Assembly (NCBI GenBank): GCA_001429255.1
Contig: LMJI01000002.1
Location: 359,274-423,273, forward strand
Direction: 5' to 3'
DNA: 64,000 nucleotides
Source of the DNA: Cellulomonas sp. Root930
GTDB taxonomy: Bacteria; Actinomycetota; Actinomycetes; Actinomycetales; Cellulomonadaceae
The translations under genes were made by a program, and so were the position numbers. This document shows, one piece after another, positions 30,867-40,612 of this stretch. Positions within the stretch are counted from its first letter, which is position 1, and each line of letters begins with the position of its first letter. The notes beneath the pieces are model-generated. The model was not told where the DNA came from and did not search any database. It worked only from the letters and a program-made list of their open reading frames with translations.

Positions 30867-32104
30867 TGGGCCGCCAGGGCCTGGAGCGTCGCGCCGGGCA
30901 CCGCGCCGGCCAGCACGCGGCCGTCGTCGGTGATCAGCACGGACAGCAGCGCGGAGGACAGGAGCCGGCCCTCGGGCACGGGCTTCGTCAGCGTGTCGTA
31001 CAGCGCGGTGGTGTCGAGGTCACCCATCGGCGAACCCGAGCCCTCCTCAGGCACGAACTCGGCATACAGGTCCGCGGCCCCCTTCGAGCCGAACGTCTTG
31101 TCGACGCCGGGCAGGTTGGCGGCGGCCGCCGGGTCACCGGCCACCAGGGCCGCGACGTCGAGACCGGACGCCTGCACGACGGTGTCCCAGCCGGTACCGG
31201 TGATGGTGACGCCCTCGGGCAGCTCCTTGTCCTCCGGCGCAGTGGTCGCCTCGGTCGGCGTCTCGGGCAGCGGCACGACGACGTCGCGGGTCGAGGACCC
31301 GGCCGGGGCGGAGAACGCGAGGACCGAGTCGGCGGGCGTCGCGAACGACACGTCGGTGAAGCCGATCTCCAGGGCAGGCGTCTCCGTGTCGGTCTTGCTC
31401 CACACCTGCACGCGCAGCGGGGTCGAGGTCGTGGCGTCCACGGCCACCACGATCCTCCCCACCAGGGTGGTGTCGCTCGTCGGCGTCACCACCAGCTGGT
31501 ACGCGGCGCGTCCCGCGACCTCGGTCTGCGAGTCCAGCGTCACCGTCGAGGACGTCCGGGCCAGCCCGACCGCCTGGCGTCCGGCCTCCTCGGGCGTGGG
31601 CAGGTCGCTCTGCACCGGCAGGTCGCCGGCCTCGGCCTGCTCCTGGAGCGTCTCGAACCTCGCCTGGTCCGCCGCGCTCAGGCTGTAGTGCACGACCGAG
31701 TCGTCCGTGCTCGAGTACGTCCACGCCTCCGGCCCGTCCTGCACGACGGAGTACTCCGACGTGGGACCGAGCAGCGCCACACGCGACCGCTGGTCGCCGT
31801 CGGACCACACCCGCATGGTCGAGCTGCCGCCGAGCAGGTTGATGGGGTCCGCGCCGGCGACCGCGCCGAACGGGATCTCCGGCAGCCCCAGCCGCGCGGT
31901 GTAGACGACCGTGCCGGACAGCGGCGACGGCTCGGCGCTCGCCACCTGCGCGGCCAGCTCCTCGGGGGTGATGGTCGGCAGGCCGTCGTCGCCGGCGGAC
32001 GCGAACAGCGGCGGGGCGACGAAGGCCATCCCCACGGCGACGGCGGCGACGACCGGGACCGTCCAGCGGGCTCGGGGCGAGAGGGTGCGACGGGACTCGT
32101 TCAT
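30863..32104 (-). CDS. LolA/RseB-like secreted lipoprotein-carrier-fold protein
   Basis: 413 residues from the ATG at 32104. An N-terminal membrane segment (about 14-38, WTVPVVAAVAVGMAFVAPP) is followed by TITPEELAAQVASAE and the curved beta-sheet of LolA/RseB-type proteins (LSGTVVYTARLGLPEI, RVALLGPTSEYSVVQDGPEAW, SSVTLD..., ATPLRVQVWS). In Gram-positive bacteria such proteins may bind lipids or hydrophobic ligands, often next to two-component systems or ECF sigma factors. It is first in an operon with an ABC exporter and a beta-propeller; CACAGT lies 6 nt before the start. It faces a divergent OmpR/EnvZ-type pair that probably controls it. Confidence 0.75.
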   Translation of the reverse strand: MNESRRTLSPRARWTVPVVAAVAVGMAFVAPPLFASAGDDGLPTITPEELAAQVASAEPSPLSGTVVYTARLGLPEIPFGAVAGADPINLLGGSSTMRVWSDGDQRSRVALLGPTSEYSVVQDGPEAWTYSSTDDSVVHYSLSAADQARFETLQEQAEAGDLPVQSDLPTPEEAGRQAVGLARTSSTVTLDSQTEVAGRAAYQLVVTPTSDTTLVGRIVVAVDATTSTPLRVQVWSKTDTETPALEIGFTDVSFATPADSVLAFSAPAGSSTRDVVVPLPETPTEATTAPEDKELPEGVTITGTGWDTVVQASGLDVAALVAGDPAAAANLPGVDKTFGSKGAADLYAEFVPEEGSGSPMGDLDTTALYDTLTKPVPEGRLLSSALLSVLITDDGRVLAGAVPGATLQALAAQ

Positions 32105-32125
32105 GGCTCCACTGTGCATCGTCCC

Positions 32126-32143
32126 TGCTGAGGGCATGCTGAG
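32126..32143. promoter_or_regulatory. Direct repeats with 11-bp period, candidate OmpR-family response-regulator site
   Basis: TGCTGAG occurs at 32126-32132 and 32137-32143, one 11-bp turn apart. Relative to a transcript start at the LolA-like gene (32104) they cover about -22 to -39, where PhoB/OmpR activators replace the -35 element. The region lies between the LolA operon and the divergent response regulator gene. Confidence 0.55.
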
Positions 32144-32187
32144 AGTGCGAGGGCACCCGCGTCGGCTGTGGATGCGATGCTCAGGAC

Positions 32188-32841
32188 ATGCGAGTGCTGG
32201 TGGTCGATGACGAGCGCGGGCTCGTGCGCGCCCTGCACCGGGGCCTGACCGCCGAGGGCTTCGCGGTCGACGTCGCGTACGACGGGGAGCGCGGGCTCGA
32301 GCTGGCCTCCGAGGACGGGTACGACGCGATCGTGCTCGACGTGATGCTCCCGCGGCGCAACGGCTACGACGTCGTCACCGAGCTGCGGGCGCGCGACGTG
32401 TGGACGCCGGTCCTCATGCTCAGCGCCAAGGACGGCGAGTACGACGTGGCCGACGGGCTCGACGTCGGCGCCGACGACTACCTGACCAAGCCGTTCGCGT
32501 TCGTCGTCCTGGTGGCCCGGCTGCGCGCCCTGCTGCGCCGGCAGGGCACGGTGCGTCCGCCCGTGCTCACGGTGGGCGACCTCGCGCTGGACCCCGCGAC
32601 GCGACGGGTGACCCGCGCGGGCGAGACCGTCCCGCTGACCACTCGGGAGATCGCGCTGCTCGAGTACCTCATGCACCACGCCGACCGGGTGGTCGGCAAG
32701 GTTGAGCTGCGCGACCACGTCTGGGACGGCACCGGCGAGGACGTGAACGTCGTCGAGGTCTACGTGGGCTACCTGCGCCGGAAGCTGGGCAGGGACGTGG
32801 TCGAGACGGTGCGCGGCGCCGGCTACCGCGTGGCCGGCTGA
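32188..32841 (+). CDS. OmpR-family response regulator
   Basis: 217 residues. The receiver domain has the acidic pair D7-D8, phosphoacceptor D51 (AIVLDVMLPRRNG) and the lysine in DYLTKPFAF. The C-terminal winged helix shows TREIALLEYLMHHADRVVGK and VVEVYVGYLRRKLG. The histidine kinase follows 2 bp after its stop. It probably autoregulates and controls the divergent LolA/ABC/propeller operon. Confidence 0.93.
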   Translation: MRVLVVDDERGLVRALHRGLTAEGFAVDVAYDGERGLELASEDGYDAIVLDVMLPRRNGYDVVTELRARDVWTPVLMLSAKDGEYDVADGLDVGADDYLTKPFAFVVLVARLRALLRRQGTVRPPVLTVGDLALDPATRRVTRAGETVPLTTREIALLEYLMHHADRVVGKVELRDHVWDGTGEDVNVVEVYVGYLRRKLGRDVVETVRGAGYRVAG

Positions 32842-32843
32842 CC

Positions 32844-34160
<1,317 letters not shown>

Positions 34161-34211
34161 CGACTCGCGGCCGGCGTCGTAGCGTGGAGCCGACGACCCC
34201 CGGAGGTGACG

Positions 34212-34754
34212 ATGCCCGAGCACGACCCGGTGCGCGACGCCGCCCGGTACCGCGTGGAGCGAGACCGGAAGCCCGACGAGACGGAGCCGGAACGTCCGCC
34301 CGGCCGGATGGAGGACCGGCACCTGTGGGTCGACGTCGTGATCGACCAGGCCATCGCCCGCGGTGAGTTCGACGACCTGCCCCTGGCGGGCAAGCCGATC
34401 CCCGGCATCGGCGCCCAGCACGACCCCGACTGGTGGCTCAAGGCGCTCATCGAGCGCGAGCAGATCTCCGGCGTCCTGCCCGAGGCCATCCAGCTGCGCA
34501 AGGACGACGCCGTGCTCCAGGAGCGGCTGGACCGCCTGCACGTCGAGGCCGACGTGCGCGCGGCCGTGGAGGAGTTCAACGCCCGGATCGTCTCCGCGCG
34601 ACGTCAGCTGCTCGGCGGTCCGCCCGTGGTCACGCCGCTGCGCGACGTGGAGCTCGAGGTGCGGCAGTGGCACGCCCGACGGCAGCCGCCGCCTGCCCCG
34701 CCCGTCGAACCCGCCCGGCCGCAGCGCAGGTGGCGCAGCCGGCCGTCACCCTGA
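34212..34754 (+). CDS. DUF1992 (DnaJC28-like conserved domain) protein
   Basis: 180 residues from the ATG at 34212 (GGAGG 6 nt upstream; the GTG at 34206 overlaps that site). The core is DVVIDQAIARGEFDDLPLAGKPI, the DUF1992 signature, shared with the C-terminal domain of DnaJC28 and many small bacterial proteins. A helical charged middle and a Pro/Arg-rich C-terminus follow. The molecular role is unknown. It converges with a small membrane protein gene. Confidence 0.85.
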   Translation: MPEHDPVRDAARYRVERDRKPDETEPERPPGRMEDRHLWVDVVIDQAIARGEFDDLPLAGKPIPGIGAQHDPDWWLKALIEREQISGVLPEAIQLRKDDAVLQERLDRLHVEADVRAAVEEFNARIVSARRQLLGGPPVVTPLRDVELEVRQWHARRQPPPAPPVEPARPQRRWRSRPSP

Positions 34755-34757
34755 GCC

Positions 34758-34985
34758 TCAGCGGTCCTCGAGGGCCGGGAGGATCGTCGTCGGGATCGCG
34801 AACGCGAGCGTGATGGACAGGATGCCGCCGGCGAACACCCAGATGCCCCAGTCCCCGACGTTGAACGCGACGGCGAACAGCGCGAGACCCACCAGGAACA
34901 GCAGGGCGGGGAAGACGACGCTGAGCATGCGACCGGGCGTGCCCGACCCGTCGTCCTCGCGACGCTCGATCACCGGGTAGCTCAT
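34758..34985 (-). CDS. Small membrane protein
   Basis: 75 residues with GGAGG before the ATG. Two hydrophobic segments (about 22-42, LSVVFPALLFLVGLALFAVAF, and 46-66) predict a two-helix membrane protein with a charged C-terminal tail (PALEDR). No family could be named. It sits 45 bp downstream of the MFS transporter gene and may be part of the same transcript. Confidence 0.65.
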   Translation of the reverse strand: MSYPVIERREDDGSGTPGRMLSVVFPALLFLVGLALFAVAFNVGDWGIWVFAGGILSITLAFAIPTTILPALEDR

Positions 34986-35030
34986 GGACGTCCTCCTGCG
35001 GGGTCTGTCGACGCTGGGCCTCCAGCGTAG

Positions 35031-36527
35031 TCAGTGCGCCAGGACCTCCGCCGTCTCGTCCGCCTCGACCCCGTGCGAGGACGGGGCGGCCCGGACGAAG
35101 AACGCCGCCGGGATGGCGACCAGCGAGATGACCGCGCCGACCAGGAACGCCGCGTGGATGCCACCCGCGGTCGCGTCGACCACCCCCGCACCGCCGGCCG
35201 CCAGGGTCGCGCTCTGCGCGGTCAGCACGGTGACGAACAGGGCCGTCCCGGCCGCCCCCGCCACCTGCTGCACCGTGCCGACCATCGCGCTGCCGTGCGA
35301 GTACAGGTACATCGGCAGCGAGCCCAGGGCGGAGGTGAACAGGGGCGTGAACATCAGGGCCAGGCCCGCGCTGAGCAGCACGTGGCAGGCGAGCATGAGC
35401 CAGGGGGAGCTCGTCGCGGTCAGGAGCGTGAACCCCCAGGCGCTCGCGCTCACGACGACCGCGCCGGGGACCAGCAACGGCCGCGGGCCGAACCGGTCGT
35501 AGGCGCGGCCCACGCTCGGCGCCAGCAGACCCATGATCAGGCCGCCGGGCAGCAACAGGAGCCCGGTCTGCAGCGCCTCGAGGCCGAGGACCGTCTGCGC
35601 GTAGAGCGGCACCAGGATCAGGGTGCCGAACAGCGACATCATGCTGATCGCCATCACGCCGACCGAGATGGTGAACGTGGACGACGAGAGCGTCCGCAGA
35701 TCCAGCAGCGCGTCGTCGATCTTCTGCAGCTGCAGCTGGCGCCAGACGAAGACGACGAGCGCGACCGCGCCGGCCCCGAGCGAGACCCAGGTGGTCGTGG
35801 TGATGCCGGTGGTGGCGACGGCGCCGAGCCCGCTCAGCCCGTACACGATCCCGCCGAACGCGACGGCCGACAGGATCACCGACGCGATGTCGACCCGTGC
35901 ACGACGGGTCTCCGTGAGGTTGGGCAGCTGCACCGCCCCGAGCGCGAGCGAGCCGAGCGCGATCGGCAGGACGAGGGCGAACAGCCACCGCCAGTCGAGC
36001 ACGCTGAGCACGAGCCCGGAGATGGTGGGGCCGATCGCGGGCGCCACGGAGATGACGATGGAGATGTTGCCCATCGTGCGCCCGCGGCTGGCCGGCGGCG
36101 TGACGGTCATGACGGTGGTCATGAGCAGCGGGAGCATGATCGCGGTGCCGCTGGCCTGCACCACGCGCCCGACGATGAGCGCGTCGAACCCGGGGGCCAG
36201 CGCGCAGATCGCGGTGCCCAGGCTGAACAGGGTCATCGCGGCGAGGAACGTGGTGCGGGTGGTGAACCGCTGGATCACGAACCCGGTCACCGGGATGACG
36301 ATCGCCATGGTGAGCATGAACGCCGTGGTCACCCACTGCGCGGTGCTCGCGGGGATGCTCAGGTCCTCCATCAGGCGCGGGAGCGCGACGCCCATCACGG
36401 TCTCGTTGAGGATGACGACGAACGTCGAGGTCAGCAGCAGCCGGACGGCGAGGCGGTCGCGCGCGCCGGTCCCGGTGCCCGCGTCGTCCGCGGGTGGTCG
36501 GGTGGTGGTCAGGGTCTCGTCGGTCAC
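35031..36527 (-). CDS. MFS transporter, DHA2/EmrB-QacA family
   Basis: 498 residues, GTG start with GAGG upstream. The 14-helix layout of DHA2 drug:H+ antiporters is clear: VILNETVMGVALPRLMEDLSI (helix 1), WVTTAFMLTMAIVIPVTGF, VVQASGTAIMLPLLMTTVM (motif near helix 4), and long stretches through to the C-terminus. The RFGPRPLLVPGAVVV motif follows the central loop. It should export drugs or other hydrophobic compounds using the proton gradient. No TetR-type repressor lies beside it. Confidence 0.9.
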   Translation of the reverse strand: MTDETLTTTRPPADDAGTGTGARDRLAVRLLLTSTFVVILNETVMGVALPRLMEDLSIPASTAQWVTTAFMLTMAIVIPVTGFVIQRFTTRTTFLAAMTLFSLGTAICALAPGFDALIVGRVVQASGTAIMLPLLMTTVMTVTPPASRGRTMGNISIVISVAPAIGPTISGLVLSVLDWRWLFALVLPIALGSLALGAVQLPNLTETRRARVDIASVILSAVAFGGIVYGLSGLGAVATTGITTTTWVSLGAGAVALVVFVWRQLQLQKIDDALLDLRTLSSSTFTISVGVMAISMMSLFGTLILVPLYAQTVLGLEALQTGLLLLPGGLIMGLLAPSVGRAYDRFGPRPLLVPGAVVVSASAWGFTLLTATSSPWLMLACHVLLSAGLALMFTPLFTSALGSLPMYLYSHGSAMVGTVQQVAGAAGTALFVTVLTAQSATLAAGGAGVVDATAGGIHAAFLVGAVISLVAIPAAFFVRAAPSSHGVEADETAEVLAH

Positions 36528-36609
36528 AGCGGTACCTCGGGTGTGGGAGGGAAGGGTGTGGCGCAGCCGACGGGGTCGGCGCGGACGGTAGGCACAGTGT
36601 GTGCGGGGC

Positions 36610-36623
36610 GACCCCTCGGGGTC
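36610..36623. terminator. GC-rich hairpin (weak terminator candidate)
   Basis: GACCCC-TC-GGGGTC forms a 6-bp stem between the YciI-like and MFS genes, both on the minus strand. It could end transcripts of the YciI-like gene. No U-tract follows, so confidence is low. The rest of 36528-36654 holds no gene. Confidence 0.35.
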
Positions 36624-36654
36624 GACGTATTTCGCTCTGAGAAGACGCCGGGGT

Positions 36655-36990
36655 TCAGAGCTCGAGCGGCCAGAACGGGCGGACCTCGATGCGGCCGAAC
36701 CGAGCCATGGGGTGAGCCGCCGCGCGGTCGAGCGCCTCGTCGAGGTCGGCGCACTCGAGCACGTCGAACCCGGCGATGCTCTCCTGCGTCTCGGCGAACG
36801 GGCCGTCGGTCACCAGCAGCTGCCCGGAGCGCACCCGCACGGTGCGGGCGTCCTCCGCCGGCCGCAGCCGGTCGCCCAGCACGCTCAGGCCGCGGCGGTC
36901 GTTCTCCGCGACCCAGTCGACGATGTGGTCGTCCTCGGGGCGGTAGGGCTCGGCCGTCGGGTCGTCGCAGACGAGCAGCAGGTAGCGCAT
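36655..36990 (-). CDS. YciI-like (YCII-related) protein
   Basis: 111 residues from the ATG at 36990 (GGAGG 5 nt upstream; an in-frame ATG at 37020 is less likely). MRYLLLVCDDPTAEPYRPED opens the ferredoxin-like YciI fold and VTDGPFAETQESIAGF is the family motif. Such proteins are often encoded with sigma-70-like DUF1877/ECF genes as catabolic or stress enzymes; none is adjacent here. Function unknown. Confidence 0.85.
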   Translation of the reverse strand: MRYLLLVCDDPTAEPYRPEDDHIVDWVAENDRRGLSVLGDRLRPAEDARTVRVRSGQLLVTDGPFAETQESIAGFDVLECADLDEALDRAAAHPMARFGRIEVRPFWPLEL

Positions 36991-37073
36991 GGGTCCTCCA
37001 GGTGGTGGTCGGTCCGTCATCAGGTGGACGATCCTGCGGGGCCCGGATCGACACGATCCGGCGAGCAGTTTTC

Positions 37074-38009
37074 CTAGTGCAGCGGCCGGGCCCGCGGCAT
37101 GCGTGGTCCGAACCGGGGCGCGTCGGCGGTCTGGGTGAGCTCGATGAGGCGGATGACGCGCTGCCGGTGACCGGCCCACGGCTCGAGCAGTCGCAGCATG
37201 CCGGCGTCGTCGGTGCGCCGACCCGTCAGCGCCCAGCCCACCAGGTGCGCCAGGTGGTAGTCGCCGACGGACACCGCGTCGGCGTCGCCCAGCGCCCGGG
37301 ACGCGACCTCGGCGACCGTCCAGGGGCCGATGCCCCGTACGGTGAGCAGGCGGCGACGTGCCTCTTCGAGCGGCAGGTCCGCGCCCTCCTGCAGACGCCT
37401 CGCCACCGTCGCGGCCCGCAGCACGGTGCCCGCCCGGGCCTCCTCGACGCCGGCGCGCCGCCAGTCCCAGACCGGCACCGCACGCCACGCCTCCGCCGTC
37501 GGCGGCACCCGCAGCGTGGGCGGCGCCGGGCCGGGAGCTACCGTGCCGTGCTGCAGGACGAGCCGGCGCCACGCTGCCTTGGCGTCGAGCCCGACCACCT
37601 TCTGCTCGAGCACCGCCGGGACGAGCGCCTCGAGCACGTTGCCCGACCGCGGGACCCGCAGCCCGAGCCGCGTGCGGTAGGCCTCGCGCACGACGGGGTG
37701 CAGGGACGGGTCGAACCCGCTCGGGTCGTCGCGCGCCCCCAGGAGGTCAGGGACCCCGGCCAGCACGCGCTCGGCGCCGGGTCCCCACGCGGTGGCGTGG
37801 ATGCCGTCGCGCCGGACAGCCAGGTGCAGGGTCGCGGGACCGTCCGGCGTCGAGGTCGCCTGCCAGAGCGACCCGTCGGGGGAGGTCGCCCAGGCCGGGT
37901 CGCCGCCGCCGCGCCGCAGCGGACCGAGCGTCAGCCGCACGTCCACGGGTGCGCGCGGCCGGTAGACGGACGCGCGCCACGACTCGTCGTCGGCCGGCGC
38001 GGGGATCAC
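37074..38009 (-). CDS. DNA-3-methyladenine glycosylase II (AlkA-like, HhH-GPD)
   Basis: 311 residues, GTG start with CATAGT 6 nt upstream. The helix-hairpin-helix LTVRGIGPWTVAEVASRAL is followed by the catalytic aspartate in VSVGDYHLAHLVGWAL, as in AlkA. The N-terminal TATA-box-like domain (about 1-110) and the helical domain (LEALVPAVLEQKV) match the family. It would remove alkylated purines from DNA for base-excision repair. There is no Ada or Ogt gene nearby. Confidence 0.88.
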   Translation of the reverse strand: MIPAPADDESWRASVYRPRAPVDVRLTLGPLRRGGGDPAWATSPDGSLWQATSTPDGPATLHLAVRRDGIHATAWGPGAERVLAGVPDLLGARDDPSGFDPSLHPVVREAYRTRLGLRVPRSGNVLEALVPAVLEQKVVGLDAKAAWRRLVLQHGTVAPGPAPPTLRVPPTAEAWRAVPVWDWRRAGVEEARAGTVLRAATVARRLQEGADLPLEEARRRLLTVRGIGPWTVAEVASRALGDADAVSVGDYHLAHLVGWALTGRRTDDAGMLRLLEPWAGHRQRVIRLIELTQTADAPRFGPRMPRARPLH

Positions 38010-38047
38010 GCCACCACTATGCGCCGCACCGCCGACAGACTGACCCC

Positions 38048-38935
38048 ATGACCATCCGCACCGGCATCTCCGGCTGGCGCTACCCGCCGTGGCGCAAGGT
38101 GTTCTACCCGGCGGCGCTGCCGCAGCGGCGCGAGCTCGAGTACGCGTCGCGGCAGCTCTCGTCGATCGAGATCAACGGGTCGTTCTACGCGCTCCAGCGA
38201 CCGGAGAACTACGTGAGCTGGGCCGCCGAGACGCCGGACGACTTCGTGTTCTCCGTCAAGGGCCCGCGGTTCGTCACGCACATGAAGAAGCTGGCGGACG
38301 TCCGGGTGCCCGTGGCGAACTTCCTGGCCAGCGGCGTGCTCGCCCTCGGCCCGAAGCTGGGGCCGATCCTGTGGCAGCTGCCCCCGACGCTCGGCTTCGA
38401 CGCCGCACGGCTCGCCGCGTTCTTCGACCTCCTGCCGCGCACCACCGCGGCCGCGGCACGCCTGGCCACCGAGCACGACGAGCGCCTGGACGGCCGGGCG
38501 TGGACGACGACCGACGCCGACCGGCCCCTGCGGCACGTGCTGGAGGTCCGGCACGCGACCTTCGAGACCCCGGCGTTCGTCGAGCTGCTCCGGGAGCACG
38601 GCATCGGGCTCGTGGTCGCGGATGCCGCCGGTCGGTGGCCGGTGATAGAGGACGTCACGGCCGACCTCGTGTACATCCGGCTGCACGGCGAGACCGAGCT
38701 CTACGCCAGCGGGTACGACGACGATGCGCTCGACCTGTGGGCGGCGAAGATCCGCCGGTGGGCGGCGGGCGGTGAACCCGCCGGAGCGCGCACGCTCGCC
38801 GGCGCCGCCGCACCCGTCGACGGTCGCGACGTGTTCGTCTACTTCGACAACGACCTCAAGGTCCGGGCGCCGTACGACTCCATGGCGCTCGCGGCGAGGC
38901 TGGGGATCTCGGCGGCCCCCGTCAGCGGCCCTTGA
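38048..38935 (+). CDS. DUF72 family protein
   Basis: 295 residues from the ATG at 38048. It is a TIM-barrel-like DUF72 protein: GISGWRYPPWRKVFYP, SIEINGSFYALQRPENY, FVFSVKGPRFVTHMKKL, LGPILWQLPP, and DVFVYFDNDLKVRAPYDS near the C-terminus. The role is not known to me; a sugar-binding or nucleic-acid-linked activity has been suggested for the fold. It overlaps the convergent S4 gene by 14 bp and diverges from the glycosylase gene. Confidence 0.9.
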   Translation: MTIRTGISGWRYPPWRKVFYPAALPQRRELEYASRQLSSIEINGSFYALQRPENYVSWAAETPDDFVFSVKGPRFVTHMKKLADVRVPVANFLASGVLALGPKLGPILWQLPPTLGFDAARLAAFFDLLPRTTAAAARLATEHDERLDGRAWTTTDADRPLRHVLEVRHATFETPAFVELLREHGIGLVVADAAGRWPVIEDVTADLVYIRLHGETELYASGYDDDALDLWAAKIRRWAAGGEPAGARTLAGAAAPVDGRDVFVYFDNDLKVRAPYDSMALAARLGISAAPVSGP

Positions 38936-39290
38936 GGCGCTGGATGAGCCGGCGGTCGCGCTTGGTGGGGCGGCCCGCACCGCGGTCGCGCTCGCCGGGG
39001 ACCACGTGCTCCTTGGGCAGCGGCGCGGGGGAGCGGTCCAGGTAGCAGGCGACCGCCACCGGCGCGCCGACGCGCTTCACCACGGTGCGCTGCACGACGA
39101 CGATGCGCTCGCGCTCACCACCGCGAACGTGCACCTCGTCGCCGAGGACCACCATCGTCGCGGGCTTCGCCCGGTCGCCGTTGACCCGCACGTGACCGGC
39201 CCGGCACGCGGCCGCGGCGGCCGACCGGGTCGGGAACAGTCGCACCGCCCAGGTCCACGCGTCCACGCGCGCCCGCGTCACCTCAAACAC
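38922..39290 (-). CDS. S4-domain RNA-binding protein (Hsp15-like)
   Basis: 122 residues, GTG start. The S4 domain at the N-terminus (VDAWTWAVRLFPTRSAAAAA, then GHVRVNGDRAKPATMVVLGD) binds structured RNA; Hsp15 homologues bind free 50S subunits carrying nascent chains. The C-terminus is basic (KRDRRLIQRLKGR). It is a likely translation-quality factor. A GAGAGG purine run lies 8 nt upstream of the start. Confidence 0.9.
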   Translation of the reverse strand: MFEVTRARVDAWTWAVRLFPTRSAAAAACRAGHVRVNGDRAKPATMVVLGDEVHVRGGERERIVVVQRTVVKRVGAPVAVACYLDRSPAPLPKEHVVPGERDRGAGRPTKRDRRLIQRLKGR

Positions 39291-39445
39291 CCGACGAGCC
39301 TCTCACGCTGGGTCGGACGCGCCGCGGCCGTGGACGGCGTCGAACCGGTTCCGCGGCGAAACGATTCGCCGCCCTCCGCCCGCGTCCGCCGACCAGCACC
39401 CTGCGAGGTGGCGGGCGCGTGCCCGCGGACGCGAGGGAGGACCCG

Positions 39446-40552
39446 ATGACGACCACGCTCGTGCGCCGACTGGCCGGCGCGATCGCCGCCCTGGCGCTGC
39501 TGGTGACCGGCGCGCTGTCGCTGGCCGGACCGACGGTCGCCGCCGACCCCGTCCGGATCATGACCCTCGGCGACTCGATCACCGGCTCGCCCGGGTGCTG
39601 GCGGGCGCTCCTGTGGCAGAAGCTGCAGCAGACCGGCTACACGAACATCGACATGGTCGGCACGCTCCCGGCGCAGGGTTGCGGGATCACCTACGACGGC
39701 GACAACGAGGGCCACGGCGGGTTCCTCGTCACCAACGTCGCAGCGTCGAACCAGCTGGTCGGCTGGCTGTCCGCCACGCACCCGGACATCGTCGTCATGC
39801 ACTTCGCCACCAACGACGTGTGGAGCAACAAGAGCCCGCAGGAGATCCTCGCCGCCTGGACGACCCTCGTGCAGCAGATGCGGGCGAGCAAGCCGACCAT
39901 GAAGATCCTGGTGGCCCAGATCATCCCGGTGGCGCCGCCGAGCTGCGCGGACTGCCCGCAGCGGACGGTCGCGCTCAACGCCGCGATCCCCGCGTGGGCC
40001 GCGGGCCTGAGCACCGCGGCGTCCCCGATCACCGTGGTCGACCAGTGGACCGGCTGGAACCCCGCCACCGACACGTCCGACGGCGTGCACCCGAACGAGG
40101 CGGGCATCGTCAAGCTCGCCGACCGGTGGTACCCGGCGCTCACGGCCGCGTTGAACGGCACGACGCCGACGCCGACCCCGACGGTCACCCCGACCCCGAC
40201 TCCCACACCGACGGCCACCCCGACGGTCTCACCGTCACCGAGCCCGACGTTCACGATGCCCCCCGCGGGCGGCTGCACGGCCACCTACACGGTCGTCAGC
40301 CAGTGGCCGGGCGGGTTCGTCGCCAACCTCCGGGTGGCCAGCCGACTGCTGCCGATCACGAGCTGGCACGTCACGCTGCAGCTGCCGAGCGGCACCGTCG
40401 CCAACGCGTGGAGCTCGCAGCCGACGACCTCGGGCACCACGACGACGTTCGCCAACGCTCCGTGGAACGGCTCGCTCCCGGCCGGCGGCTACACCGAGTT
40501 CGGCTTCCAGGGCACGGGCAGCCCGACCCCGGCGACGGTCGGCTGCTGGTAG
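39446..40552 (+). CDS. Secreted SGNH-hydrolase esterase with C-terminal CBM2 (CE3-like)
   Basis: 368 residues from the ATG at 39446 (GGGAGG upstream). A signal peptide covers about residues 1-33 with an AxA-like site at VAADP. The SGNH domain (about 34-235) has block I TLGDSITGSPGCW and block V DGVHPNEAG; blocks fit carbohydrate esterase family 3 (acetyl-xylan esterase). A Thr-Pro linker (about 240-270) joins a family 2 carbohydrate-binding module ending in CW, with paired terminal cysteines and aromatic residues in SQWPGGF, NAWSSQ and NAPWNGS for cellulose binding. It should deacetylate hemicellulose outside the cell. It is an isolated gene: no glycoside hydrolase is in the window. Confidence 0.88.
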   Translation: MTTTLVRRLAGAIAALALLVTGALSLAGPTVAADPVRIMTLGDSITGSPGCWRALLWQKLQQTGYTNIDMVGTLPAQGCGITYDGDNEGHGGFLVTNVAASNQLVGWLSATHPDIVVMHFATNDVWSNKSPQEILAAWTTLVQQMRASKPTMKILVAQIIPVAPPSCADCPQRTVALNAAIPAWAAGLSTAASPITVVDQWTGWNPATDTSDGVHPNEAGIVKLADRWYPALTAALNGTTPTPTPTVTPTPTPTPTATPTVSPSPSPTFTMPPAGGCTATYTVVSQWPGGFVANLRVASRLLPITSWHVTLQLPSGTVANAWSSQPTTSGTTTTFANAPWNGSLPAGGYTEFGFQGTGSPTPATVGCW

Positions 40553-40612
40553 GTGGACCGTCGTCGAACGCGCGGCGCGCCTCGCGTCCTGAGCTCCCGG
40601 GCGTCACCGCGG

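Noticed and set aside
35034..38051. A 1005-codon open frame on the plus strand
   Set aside because: It lies antisense to the MFS, YciI and glycosylase genes, has Arg/Asp/Gly/His-rich low-complexity sequence and no domain. High GC leaves long stop-free shadow frames; several others (34630-36336 minus, 23435-25075 plus, 42276-44708 minus) were rejected for the same reason.
40160..40260. Tandem repeat of Thr-Pro codons in the esterase gene
   Set aside because: It is the normal flexible linker of cellulose-binding enzymes, not a CRISPR or regulatory repeat.
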